From Nakamurella endophytica (lineage in GTDB: Bacteria > Actinomycetota > Actinomycetes > Mycobacteriales > Nakamurellaceae), in NCBI RefSeq assembly GCF_014646215.1, contig NZ_BMNA01000002.1, forward strand, positions 1-64,000: a DNA stretch of 64,000 nt. The letters run 5' to 3'. The position numbers and the translations under genes were made by a program. Shown one piece after another: positions 30,688-38,907 of the stretch. A model generated the notes under the pieces. It had not been told where the DNA came from. It searched no databases and saw nothing but the letters and a program-made list of their open reading frames with translations. Positions within the stretch are counted from its first letter, which is position 1; every line of letters starts with the position of its first letter.

Positions 30688-31530
30688 ATGTGCGAGCACC
30701 CGCCGTCCGCCGCGCCCGGTCTTCCGCAGTACCCGGGCGCTGAAAGGCTCGTCGAGTCCGTCGCCGGTCAGGCGCTGGCCCTGCGCGGGCTGACCAAGGT
30801 GTTCGACGGGCGCACCGTGGTGGACCACATCGACCTCGACGTGCCCGCCGGCTCGTTCTTCGGACTCGTCGGGCCCAACGGGGCGGGCAAGACGACCACG
30901 CTGTCCATGGTCACCGGCCTGCTGCGTCCGGACGGGGGCCGGGTCGTCCTCGCCGGCGTGGACGTGTGGGCCGACCCGGTCACGGCCAAGACCAGGATGG
31001 GCGTGCTGCCCGACGGACTGCGCCTGTTCGAGCGGCTCTCCGGCAGCGAGTTGCTGTCCTACATCGGCCGGCTGCGCGGGATCGACGCGGCGACGGTGCG
31101 GTCCAGGGCCGCGGAGCTGATGGCGGTGCTGGACCTCGCCGACGCCGGCACCAAATTGGTCGCCGACTACTCGACCGGCATGCGCAAGAAGATCACCCTG
31201 GCGGCCGCGCTGCTGCACTCTCCGCCCGTCCTGCTGCTCGACGAGCCGTTGGAGGCGGTGGACCCGGTGTCGGCCAGGGCGATCCGGACGGTGCTGACCC
31301 GGTACACCCAGGCGGGCGGCACCGTGGTGTTCTCGTCGCACGTGATGGCGCTGGTGGAGAACCTGTGCAGCCACGTCGCCGTGATGAGCCGCGGCCGCAT
31401 CGTGGCGGCCGGCGTCGTCGCCGAGGTGCGCGGGGCCGCGCCGTCGCTGGAGGACGCCTTCCTGCACCTGGTCGGCGCCGACGACGCGGGGATGGGGGGG
31501 CTGCAGTGGTTGGGGTCTTCGTCGGGCTGA
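30688..31530 (+). CDS. ABC transporter ATP-binding protein
   Basis: ATPase of an ABC-2-like exporter, 280 residues. Walker A VGPNGAGKTTTLSM at about 60, signature region DYSTGMRKKITLAAALLHSP (a YSTGM variant of LSGGQ), Walker B VLLLDEPLEAVDP and switch histidine VFSSHVMALVE. The cargo is unknown. GTG 30679 and an upstream GTG at 30658 are in-frame alternatives. The permease gene starts 25 nt before its stop, a long overlap that indicates coupling and a two-gene operon. Confidence 0.9.
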   Translation: MCEHPPSAAPGLPQYPGAERLVESVAGQALALRGLTKVFDGRTVVDHIDLDVPAGSFFGLVGPNGAGKTTTLSMVTGLLRPDGGRVVLAGVDVWADPVTAKTRMGVLPDGLRLFERLSGSELLSYIGRLRGIDAATVRSRAAELMAVLDLADAGTKLVADYSTGMRKKITLAAALLHSPPVLLLDEPLEAVDPVSARAIRTVLTRYTQAGGTVVFSSHVMALVENLCSHVAVMSRGRIVAAGVVAEVRGAAPSLEDAFLHLVGADDAGMGGLQWLGSSSG

Positions 31531-33095
31531 AGTGGCGGCTGGTGACCAGCCGGATCCGGGCGACGCGCGGTGGCACCCGGGCCGCGCTCATCGTCGGCTG
31601 GTGCCTGGCCGTCGTGGCGCTCGGCTTGGTGGTGTTCGGGCTGGTGCTGCTGCGGTCCCGGCCGGACGCGGCGGTGGTCGCGGTGTCGACGCTGTTCTCC
31701 GCGCAGTTCCTGTCCTGGGGGCTGGCGCCGCTGGTCGCCTTCGGCGTGGACGAGACCGTCGACCCGTCCCGGTTCGCGCTGCTGCCGCTGCGGCCCGCCA
31801 CGTTGCAGCGGGGGCTGCTCGCCACGGCGCTGGTGGGTTACCTGCCGGTCGCCAACCTGGTGCTGCTGCTCGGCGCCGCGGTGGCGCTGTCGCCGCGGTG
31901 GTGGATGCTGCTGCTGGCGGTGCCGTGTGCGGTGGTGCAGCTGATCCTCTGCGTCACATTCTCCCGGGCGCTGTCGACCGCGATGTCCGGCCTCATGTCC
32001 GGGCGGCGCGGCCGCGACCTCGGCGTCATGGTCGGGTTCGCCGTCTTCGTCCTGTACATGGGGCTGTCCTGGACCCTGAACAGGGCAGGTTCCAGCGTGG
32101 GCCTGCAGGGCGGTCTGACCACCGTGGGCCGCAGCCTGGCCTGGGGGCCACCGGGGGCCCTCGCCGCGCTGCCCAGCCGGGTGGCCGACGGCCGCTGGGC
32201 CGCAGCCGGGATCGGCCTCCTCACGGTGCTGGTCGCCCTGGCCCTGCTCTGGTGGTGGTGGGCGGCGGCGCTGCGCCGGAGCCTGACGACGGTCCCGTCC
32301 ACGACGGAGGGGTCGGCGCCCGCCCATGCCTCGGCGTCCGGGACGGTCGCGGCCGACGTCACCGGGACCATGTGGCTGATGGTGCAGAGGGATCGCGTCC
32401 TGGCCTGGCGGGACCCCATGCGCCGGGCGCCGTGGCTGATCGTCGCGTTCCTGTCCATCGTGTGGCCACTGCTGGTGATCCGCGGCGCCGGGGCGGTGTT
32501 CGGCGTGGTGCTGGCCGCCGTCCTGGCCGGGACGCAGGCCGGCAACCAGTACGGCACCGAGGGCTCGGCCCTGTGGCTGCACATGGTCGCCTTCGCCGAC
32601 CGGATGCGCGCCCGTGGCGAGGCCCTCGGGCACGCGGTTTTCGCGCTGATCCCCGGCGTGGCCATCGTGGTGGTGGCCTGCACGGTGCTGTCGGTCATCC
32701 GGTCGGAGCTGCACCTGCTCCCCGCGGCGCTCGGGGTGTGCCTCGGTGCCCTGACCGGATCGACCGCGATGGCCGGGTACCTGTCCGCGCGGGTGCCCTT
32801 CGCCGCCCGGCAGAGCCGGACCTCGATGTTCGCCGGATCCATCCCCGGGCAGAAGGCCAGGACGGCCGGCGCCGGCTTCGCGATCTTCGGAGCCGGAGTC
32901 GCCGCCGCCGTCGTCCCGGGGCTGCTCACCGTGCTGGCACTCACGACGAACCCGGTCTGGGGCTGGGTGGCGTTGGTGGTGGGTCCGGCCGTCGGAGTCG
33001 CCGCGATCCTGCTGTTCACCCGAGCGCAGGCACGGACCTACCTCGCCCGGACGCCCGAGATCCTGGCCGTGGTGGCGGTCGGCGACCGGTCCTGA
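31506..33095 (+). CDS. ABC transporter permease
   Basis: Integral membrane partner of the preceding ATPase. It has 529 residues and about twelve predicted hydrophobic helices in two halves, separated by a polar loop around residues 255-290 (TTVPSTTEGSAPAHAS). Two similar halves in one chain fit a transporter with one fused permease. It has no close sequence landmark, so the substrate cannot be named. The best start is GTG 31506, inside the ATPase gene after a run of G, and GTG 31542 is a shorter option. It converges with the DivIVA-like gene across 44 nt. Confidence 0.82.
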   Translation: MVGVFVGLKWRLVTSRIRATRGGTRAALIVGWCLAVVALGLVVFGLVLLRSRPDAAVVAVSTLFSAQFLSWGLAPLVAFGVDETVDPSRFALLPLRPATLQRGLLATALVGYLPVANLVLLLGAAVALSPRWWMLLLAVPCAVVQLILCVTFSRALSTAMSGLMSGRRGRDLGVMVGFAVFVLYMGLSWTLNRAGSSVGLQGGLTTVGRSLAWGPPGALAALPSRVADGRWAAAGIGLLTVLVALALLWWWWAAALRRSLTTVPSTTEGSAPAHASASGTVAADVTGTMWLMVQRDRVLAWRDPMRRAPWLIVAFLSIVWPLLVIRGAGAVFGVVLAAVLAGTQAGNQYGTEGSALWLHMVAFADRMRARGEALGHAVFALIPGVAIVVVACTVLSVIRSELHLLPAALGVCLGALTGSTAMAGYLSARVPFAARQSRTSMFAGSIPGQKARTAGAGFAIFGAGVAAAVVPGLLTVLALTTNPVWGWVALVVGPAVGVAAILLFTRAQARTYLARTPEILAVVAVGDRS

Positions 33096-33139
33096 ACCGC
33101 CCGGTCATCCCGGTCGACGCGGAGGACCGGCCGCCCGGG

Positions 33140-35095
33140 TCAGCCCCGGCGACCGGGGCCGAAGGTCCGGCGGCGACCGCTCGGCCCGCTGGCCTGCGCT
33201 GCGTCCTGCGGCTCCGGGGCGGTGGCGGTGGCGGTGGCCGAGCCGGAACGCTGACGCGCCACGCCGGCGTCCCGTCGCCCCGCCGATCCCTGCGCCGGTG
33301 GCGTCACCACGACGCCGGCACGCGGGACGTCCTGCTCTGCTGGCGTGCCCGGTGCCGGTGCGTCGGCGGCAGTATCGGCGGCGGCGATCCGCGCTGACCG
33401 CCCAGGCGCGGCGCCCGACGGTGGGCCGGACCGGTCCGTCGGTGCATCGGCCGTCGGTGCACCGGCCGTCGCCTCTCCGACCGTCCCGTCCTGCGGTCCC
33501 GCGGCGCCCGCCGGGGACGGATCCGTGGGCAGGTCGGTGGTGCGCTCGTCCGACCGGTCCGCGGATCGGTCGCCGGTGGCCCCCGCCGCTCGGGCGGCGC
33601 GCCACTCGGCCTCGGCGGCGTCCGCGGCGGCGGCCGGGTCGGGCAGGTCGACCGGCGTGGGCCGATCGGCGGGGTCGGTCGGGAACTCGTCGGTGCGGGG
33701 CCGGGTCCCCTCCTGCTGGGGCGGCGTGACCAGCGTCGGCGCGGTCGCCGCGAGCTCGCGGATGTGGTCCAGGTGACCGGCGAGCGACTGCAGCTGGTCG
33801 AGGATGTGCGCGCGGAGCAGTCGGAGGTGCTCGACCGCGCGGTCGGCGTCCTGCACCCGCTGCCGCGCCTCCGCGGTGGCGCGGGTGACCAGCGCGTTGG
33901 CGTAGGTGGTGGCCCGGGTCGTCAGGAGATCGGCCTCCGCGCGGGCGTCCGCGACGATCTCCGCAGCCTGCGCGGTGCTCTCCTCGTGGCGCCGTGCCGC
34001 CGCCGCGGCGGCTTCCCTGCCGAGCCGGTCGGCCTCTGCCGTGGCGTCCGCGACCAGTGTCCGGGCCGTCTCGACCGACGTCCGCTCGCGCTCCTCGATC
34101 GCCCGGGTGGTCTCGGTGCGCCGCGCGGCCATCGTGATCTCGAAGTCCTCGAGCACCTGGGTGCGGTAGGCGAGGCTTTCCGCGTCGAGTCGCTCCCGCT
34201 CGGCGGCCGTCTCCGCGGTCAGCCGCTCGGCGGCCTCCTCGGCGGTGCGCCGCAGGTTCTCCGCGGCCTCGGTCGCCTCGGCGAGCTGACGGTCCGTCTC
34301 GGCCCGGGTGTGCGCCCGGAGCTGCTCCGCCTCCCGTGCCGCCTCGGTCCGGACCTGGTCCGCCTCGGCCGTCGACCGCTCGGTGAGGTCCTGCGCCTCC
34401 CGCACGGCCCGGTCGGTCGTCTGCTCGGCGAAGGACCGCGCCTGCTGCACCCGCTGCTGCGCCTCGGCGGACGAGCGCGCGGTGACCTCGTCCGCGTCGC
34501 GGGCCGCCTGGGCGCGGGTCTGCTCGGCGTAGGCGCGGGCCTGGTCCACCGTCTGCTGCGCTTCCGCGCGGGTCGACTGGACCAGGTGACCGGCTTCGGC
34601 GTGCGCACGGGCCCGGGTGTCGTCGGCCTCGGCGTCGGCCGCCGCGATCCGGACCCGCACCTGCTCCGCGAGCTCCGCACGGCCGCGCTGGAGCTCGCGG
34701 TCCGATTCGGCCCGCGCCCGGCGCGCGTCGGTCAGCGCCGTCTCGAGCTGACCGCGCAGCTCGCCGGCGTCCGCCTCTGCGCGCGCCCGGATCTCCCCGG
34801 CCTCCTCCTCGGCCAACCGGATCAGGCGCTGCATCCGGTCCGACAGGCCCGCCATCGACACCGGTTCCAGCGCGGCCCTGTCCAGCTGCGCCCGCAGCTC
34901 GTCCGCCTCGGCCTGCGCGGCGGTCAGCTGCGCGCTGAGCTCGGACAGCTGCCGGCTGCTGGTGTCGCGGTTGGCGGTCGCGATGCGGAGGTCGTACTCG
35001 AGGCGCTCGAGATGTGCGGTGACCTGCTCCGTCGAGTACCCGCGGCGGACGATGTCGAACGGCAATTGCGTGGGCAGCCAGTCACCGGAGCTCAT
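33140..35095 (-). CDS. Long coiled-coil DivIVA-domain-like protein
   Basis: Polarity or cell-architecture protein candidate of 651 residues. The N-terminal segment FDIVRRGYSTEQVTAHLERL matches the DivIVA-type membrane-targeting start. About residues 40-460 are continuous Ala/Glu/Arg/Gln-rich coiled coil with repeats near 33 residues (three hendecads), for example AEAQQTVDQARAYAEQT and AEAQQRVQQARSFAEQT. The last 180 residues are Pro/Thr/Asp-rich and disordered, ending in a basic RRRTFGPGRRG. The architecture resembles Streptomyces Scy/FilP-like or 'cellulose-binding' coiled-coil proteins. ATG 35095 has AACACT plus 6 nt before it, a possible leaderless start. The epimerase gene lies 52 nt upstream on the same strand. 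Confidence 0.8.
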   Translation of the reverse strand: MSSGDWLPTQLPFDIVRRGYSTEQVTAHLERLEYDLRIATANRDTSSRQLSELSAQLTAAQAEADELRAQLDRAALEPVSMAGLSDRMQRLIRLAEEEAGEIRARAEADAGELRGQLETALTDARRARAESDRELQRGRAELAEQVRVRIAAADAEADDTRARAHAEAGHLVQSTRAEAQQTVDQARAYAEQTRAQAARDADEVTARSSAEAQQRVQQARSFAEQTTDRAVREAQDLTERSTAEADQVRTEAAREAEQLRAHTRAETDRQLAEATEAAENLRRTAEEAAERLTAETAAERERLDAESLAYRTQVLEDFEITMAARRTETTRAIEERERTSVETARTLVADATAEADRLGREAAAAAARRHEESTAQAAEIVADARAEADLLTTRATTYANALVTRATAEARQRVQDADRAVEHLRLLRAHILDQLQSLAGHLDHIRELAATAPTLVTPPQQEGTRPRTDEFPTDPADRPTPVDLPDPAAAADAAEAEWRAARAAGATGDRSADRSDERTTDLPTDPSPAGAAGPQDGTVGEATAGAPTADAPTDRSGPPSGAAPGRSARIAAADTAADAPAPGTPAEQDVPRAGVVVTPPAQGSAGRRDAGVARQRSGSATATATAPEPQDAAQASGPSGRRRTFGPGRRG

Positions 35096-35147
35096 GTCCC
35101 GAGTGTTCCATCCGCGCCGCCGCAGCTGGGGGACGCGGCGCCACCGC

Positions 35148-35666
35148 CTACTGACTCTCCGTGCTGATCTCCGCGGTGCTGATCTCAGCCGTGCCGACCT
35201 CCGTGCTGATCTGCGGCGTGCTGATCTCCGGCGCAGGCGCCGCCGCCGGCTCGACCAGTTCCACCAGCACCCCGCCGGCGTCGGCCGGGTGCACGAAGTT
35301 GATCCGCGACCCCGCCGTGCCGCGGCGCGGCTCGTCGTACAGCAGCCGGAGCCCCGCGCTGCGCAGCACCGAGGCGGCCGCCTCGACGTCGGGCACCCGG
35401 TAGGCCAGTTGCTGCAGGCCCGGACCGCGGCGGTCCAGGAACCGCGCGATGGCCGAGTCCGGGCGTGACGGAGCCAGCAGCTGCACGGCGGCACCGCCGT
35501 CGAAGCCGATCATCGCCTCCTCGACACCCTGGTCCTCGTTGGTCTCGCGGTGGGTGAGCCGACCGCCCAGCGGACCCGTGTGCAGAGCGATCGCCGCGTC
35601 GAGATCCGGCACCGCGATGCCGACGTGGTCGATCGCCAGCACCCGGAGCCGCGCGAGACCGTCCAC
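35148..35666 (-). CDS. mce: Methylmalonyl-CoA epimerase
   Basis: Vicinal-oxygen-chelate enzyme that interconverts (S)- and (R)-methylmalonyl-CoA. It has 172 residues. Core motifs: [16 protein letters not shown] with the first metal histidine, [27 protein letters not shown] with GLQQ, and [18 protein letters not shown] with the second histidine and glutamate. After the natural end of the domain (VELVEP) comes an unusual tail of about 30 residues with repeated Glu-Ile-Ser-Thr. GTG 35666 is selected because TACGGT lies 6 nt upstream, and the longer frame to 35744 is not epimerase-like. The thiolase and meaB genes are divergent neighbours. Confidence 0.92.
   Translation of the reverse strand: MDGLARLRVLAIDHVGIAVPDLDAAIALHTGPLGGRLTHRETNEDQGVEEAMIGFDGGAAVQLLAPSRPDSAIARFLDRRGPGLQQLAYRVPDVEAAASVLRSAGLRLLYDEPRRGTAGSRINFVHPADAGGVLVELVEPAAAPAPEISTPQISTEVGTAEISTAEISTESQ
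35161..35232 (-). repeat. 15-bp coding tandem repeat in the epimerase tail
   Basis: Four 15-bp units (35161-35175, 35176-35190, 35203-35217, 35218-35232), plus one 12-bp variant, related to GTGCTGATCTCCGCG on the plus strand. On the coding strand they encode the pentapeptide-like Ala-Glu-Ile-Ser-Thr series at the C terminus. Confidence 0.8.
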
Positions 35667-35672
35667 GCCGCC

Positions 35673-35678
35673 ACCGTA
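35673..35678 (-). promoter_or_regulatory. Predicted -10 element of mce (leaderless)
   Basis: TACGGT on the minus strand, 6 nt before GTG 35666. No ribosome-binding site precedes the start. Confidence 0.5.
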
Positions 35679-35832
35679 GTCACCGGCCCGGAGGCCCGCC
35701 GGTCGGCGGGAGCGGCCGCGCCGCAGCGCCGCCATGGCGCTCACCGGACGGGACGGCGCCGCCCGTCCGGTGGCCGTGCCCGGTCGTCGCTGACGGTCGG
35801 CGTACCGCCCGCGTTCCGCCCGCCGGGCCGGG

Positions 35833-35838
35833 TAGTTT
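35833..35838 (+). promoter_or_regulatory. Predicted -10 element of the thiolase gene (leaderless)
   Basis: TAGTTT followed by 7 nt and ATG 35846. It is one of the few AT-rich hexamers in this divergent gap and lacks a downstream ribosome-binding site. Confidence 0.55.
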
Positions 35839-35845
35839 CGCGGCC

Positions 35846-37039
35846 ATGGGATCGACGGTGATCGTGGCGGGCGCGCGTACGCCGATGGGACGGTTGTCGG
35901 GAAGTCTGGGGACGGTGCCCGCCACCGAGCTCGGCGGCACGGCGATCCGCGGAGCGCTGGACCGTTCCGGCGTGGCGCCCACGGACGTGGACTACGTGAT
36001 CATGGGCCAGGTGCTCACCGCCGGGTGCGGCCAGATCCCGGCGCGGCAGGCGGCCGTGGCCGGCGGCATCCCGATGTCCGTGCCGGCGCTCACGGTGAAC
36101 AAGGTCTGCCTGTCCGGCCTGGAGGCGATCGCGCTGGCGGACCAGCTGATCCGGGTCGGCGAGTTCCGCACGGTGGTCGCCGGCGGCATGGAGTCGATGA
36201 CCAACGCGCCGCACCTGCTGCCGCGGTCCCGCGCCGGGTACAAGTACGGACCGGTGACGCTGCTGGACCACATGGCCTTCGACGGGCTGCAGGATTACTT
36301 CACCGACCAGGCCATGGGCGCGCTGACCGAGAAGGTCAACGATCAGGAACCGATCACCCGCGAGGAGCAGGACCGCTTCGCGGCCCGCTCGCACCAGCTC
36401 GCGGCGGCGGCCGCCGACGCCGGGGTGCTGGCCGAGGAGATCGAACCGGTGCAGGTCAGCGGCCGTCGGGGGACCACCACGGTGACCGCCGACGAGGGCA
36501 TCCGGCCGGAGACCACGGTCGAGACGCTGGCCACGCTGCGACCGGCCTTCCGCGGGGACGGCACGATCACCGCCGGCTCTGCGTCGCCGATCTCCGACGG
36601 TGCCGCCGCCGTCGTGGTGATGGACCGGGAGCTGGCGCAGCAGCGCGGCCTGCCGTGGATCGCCGAGATCGGGGCGCACGGCGTCGTCGCCGGCCCGGAC
36701 TCCACGCTGCAGCTGCAGCCGGCGCAGGCCATCCGGCGCGCCTGCGCTCGGGCCGGCATCGAGCCCACCGAGCTGGACCTGGTGGAGATCAACGAGGCGT
36801 TCGCCGCGGTGGGCATCGCGTCGACCCGCGCGCTGGGATTGGACCCGGACCGGGTCAACGTCGACGGCGGTGCCATCGCGCTCGGTCATCCGATCGGGAT
36901 GTCGGGGGCGCGGCTGGCGCTGCACCTGGCGCTGGCCCTGCGCCGGCGTGGCGGCGGCACCGGCGTCGCGGCGCTGTGCGGCGGCGGTGGCCAGGGCGAC
37001 GCCCTGCTGCTGCGCGTCCCGTCGCCCGCCGGCCGCTGA
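35846..37039 (+). CDS. Acetyl-CoA acetyltransferase (thiolase)
   Basis: Thiolase II-type enzyme condensing two acetyl-CoA or cleaving acetoacetyl-CoA in the cytoplasm. It has 397 residues. The acylated cysteine is C88 in [11 protein letters not shown]. The C-terminal catalytic pair is in [13 protein letters not shown] (His) and [14 protein letters not shown] (Cys). NEAFAAV is also present. Synteny with methylmalonyl-CoA epimerase and MeaB is frequent in actinobacteria and places it in acyl-CoA metabolism. The start is well supported by the adjacent -10 element and by the family N terminus [14 protein letters not shown]. meaB follows 17 nt after the stop. Confidence 0.93.
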   Translation: MGSTVIVAGARTPMGRLSGSLGTVPATELGGTAIRGALDRSGVAPTDVDYVIMGQVLTAGCGQIPARQAAVAGGIPMSVPALTVNKVCLSGLEAIALADQLIRVGEFRTVVAGGMESMTNAPHLLPRSRAGYKYGPVTLLDHMAFDGLQDYFTDQAMGALTEKVNDQEPITREEQDRFAARSHQLAAAAADAGVLAEEIEPVQVSGRRGTTTVTADEGIRPETTVETLATLRPAFRGDGTITAGSASPISDGAAAVVVMDRELAQQRGLPWIAEIGAHGVVAGPDSTLQLQPAQAIRRACARAGIEPTELDLVEINEAFAAVGIASTRALGLDPDRVNVDGGAIALGHPIGMSGARLALHLALALRRRGGGTGVAALCGGGGQGDALLLRVPSPAGR

Positions 37040-37056
37040 CCGGCAGCCACGGCCCG

Positions 37057-38103
37057 GTGACCGGTGACGCAGCCGTGGCGCCGTCCGCCGCGCCGTCCCT
37101 GGCCCCGTCCGCCGGAGCGTCCGCCGGACCGGTGACGCGGACGCCGGCGGTGCACCCGGACAGCGGCGAGCTGGTCCGCGCGGCCGGTGCCGGCTCCGTC
37201 CGCGCGGTCGCGCGGCTGCTCAGCCGGATCGAGGCCGGCGGGGACGCCGCCCGGTCGGTGTCGGCCGCGCTCGCCGGGCGCCAGCGGGAGGCGCGGATCG
37301 TCGGGCTGACCGGGGCGCCTGGTGTCGGGAAGTCGACGGTGACCTCCGCCCTGGTGCGGCACGCCAGGCGGGCCGGTCGGCGGGTGGCGGTGCTCGCGGT
37401 CGACCCGTCGAGCCCGTTCAGCGGCGGCGCGCTGCTCGGCGACCGGGTGCGGATGGCCGAGCACGCGACCGACCGGGACGTCTACATCCGGTCGCTGTCG
37501 TCCCGCGGCCGGCTGGGCGGGCTGTCCGCGGCGACGCCCGCGGCCGTCGACGCCCTGGCGGCGCTCGGTTTCGACCTGGTGCTGGTCGAGACGGTGGGCG
37601 TGGGCCAGAACGAGGTGGACGTGCTGTCGCTGGCCGACACGGTGCTGCTGGTGCTGGCGCCGGGCATGGGCGACGAGATCCAGGCGGCCAAGGCCGGCAT
37701 CCTCGAGATCGCCGACGTGCTACTCGTCAACAAGGCGGACCACGAGCACGCCGCCGCGACGGTCCGCGAGCTCACCGGCATGCTGGCCCTCGGTCGTTCC
37801 GGGCGGCAGCGACCCGGGGAGTGGCGGGTCCCCGTGCAGCGGTCCGTCGCGACCCGCGGTGACGGCATCGACGAGGTCGCCGCGGTGCTGGACCGGCACC
37901 ACGCGCACCTGGTCACCTCCGGCGAGCTCGAGGAGCGCCGGCGCCGCCGAATCGCCGCCGCCGTCCGCGCGGCCGTGTCGGACCGGTTCGCCGCCGAGCT
38001 CGACCGGCGGCCGCCCGGTGCCGCCGACGGGCTCGACGACGTCCACCTGCTGGCGGACCGGTGGTGGGCCGGGCTGGCCGGTGGGGCGCAGGACGGTGGG
38101 TGA
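37057..38103 (+). CDS. meaB: Methylmalonyl-CoA mutase-associated GTPase MeaB
   Basis: G3E-type GTPase that loads and protects adenosylcobalamin in acyl-CoA mutases. It has 348 residues. P-loop GLTGAPGVGKSTVTSALVRH, AVDPSSPFSGGALLGDRVRM, switch region ETVGVGQNEVDVLSLADT, base motif NKAD and a C-terminal dimerisation arm. The first 30 residues are Ala/Pro-rich. GTG 37057 is the first reasonable start after the thiolase. Gene order thiolase-meaB-mutase indicates that it serves the mutase at 38908-40722. Confidence 0.95.
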   Translation: MTGDAAVAPSAAPSLAPSAGASAGPVTRTPAVHPDSGELVRAAGAGSVRAVARLLSRIEAGGDAARSVSAALAGRQREARIVGLTGAPGVGKSTVTSALVRHARRAGRRVAVLAVDPSSPFSGGALLGDRVRMAEHATDRDVYIRSLSSRGRLGGLSAATPAAVDALAALGFDLVLVETVGVGQNEVDVLSLADTVLLVLAPGMGDEIQAAKAGILEIADVLLVNKADHEHAAATVRELTGMLALGRSGRQRPGEWRVPVQRSVATRGDGIDEVAAVLDRHHAHLVTSGELEERRRRRIAAAVRAAVSDRFAAELDRRPPGAADGLDDVHLLADRWWAGLAGGAQDGG

Positions 38104-38168
38104 GCAGGACGACCCGGCGGCAGTCCGCGGCCGGAGCAGGGATCGGACGGTTCCGGCGCGGACCGGAC

Positions 38169-38212
38169 GCGGATCAGGCCCGGATCAGGCCGGGATCGGG
38201 CCAGGATCGGAC
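38169..38212. repeat. 11-bp tandem repeat between meaB and the MarR gene
   Basis: Four adjacent 11-bp units (38169, 38180, 38191, 38202) close to CCGGATCAGGC. They lie in the 113-nt gap between two convergent genes. One unit is about one helical turn. Confidence 0.7.
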
Positions 38213-38216
38213 CCGG

Positions 38217-38729
38217 TCAGGCGAAGTCGCCGGCGGCCTGCCGGACCTTGGTGAGCAAGGTCGACAGCTCGGTCACCTCGGCGTCGTCCAGCCCGCGGAG
38301 ACCGAAGTCGGCGCCGGTCACCGCGCCGGTGGCAGCGGTGAGCCGGTCGCGACCGGCGTCGGTCAGCTCCACCAGCGTCGTGCGGCGGTCGCTGGGGTGG
38401 GGGAGCCGGCGGGCCAACCCGTCCGCCTCCAACCGGTCGACGATGTTGGTGATCGAGGTGGGATGCAGCTGCAGCCGCTCGCCCATCATCCGCATCGGCA
38501 GCGATCCGCGGCGCGAGAACGACAGCAGCACGAGGGCCTCGTAGCGGGCGAAGGTCAGGCCGTGCGGCTTGAGCGCCTCGTCCACCGCGGCCTGCAGGAT
38601 CTGCTGGACGCGCATGACGTTGGTGACCGCGGCCATGGCACCGTTCGGACCGATGCGCTCCGCCCACGTCTGCGCGGCCTTGGCGATCGGGTCGAAAGGC
38701 AGCGCCGGCGCCGTGGAGGAAGCGGTCAT
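38217..38729 (-). CDS. MarR family transcriptional regulator
   Basis: Winged-helix dimer of 170 residues, likely a ligand-responsive repressor. The DNA-binding wing region is visible as LPMRMMGERLQLHPTSITNI followed by VDRLEADGLARRLPHPSDRR and the wing TTLVELTDAG. It resembles MarR proteins that control acyl-CoA or aromatic-acid pathways. ATG 38729 is supported by TACGGT plus 7 nt. It is divergent from the mutase gene across 178 nt, so it may regulate that gene and itself. No clear operator palindrome was identified. Confidence 0.88.
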   Translation of the reverse strand: MTASSTAPALPFDPIAKAAQTWAERIGPNGAMAAVTNVMRVQQILQAAVDEALKPHGLTFARYEALVLLSFSRRGSLPMRMMGERLQLHPTSITNIVDRLEADGLARRLPHPSDRRTTLVELTDAGRDRLTAATGAVTGADFGLRGLDDAEVTELSTLLTKVRQAAGDFA

Positions 38730-38736
38730 GACCCCG

Positions 38737-38742
38737 ACCGTA
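38737..38742 (-). promoter_or_regulatory. Predicted -10 element of the MarR gene (leaderless)
   Basis: TACGGT followed by 7 nt and ATG 38729 on the minus strand, the same hexamer as before mce. Confidence 0.5.
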
Positions 38743-38907
38743 GCAAGCCTGGCCAGCGGCATCGCCGGCCCTGGACACCGTGCGGCCGGCGACCGGGAGG
38801 ACCCGACGGGGCCAACGGTCGGACGCCCGACTGTCGGATATCCTCGGTGGTACCGACGGCAGTGACGCCGAGGCGCGACCCGCCCCGGCCACCGAGAGGC
38901 GGACAGC

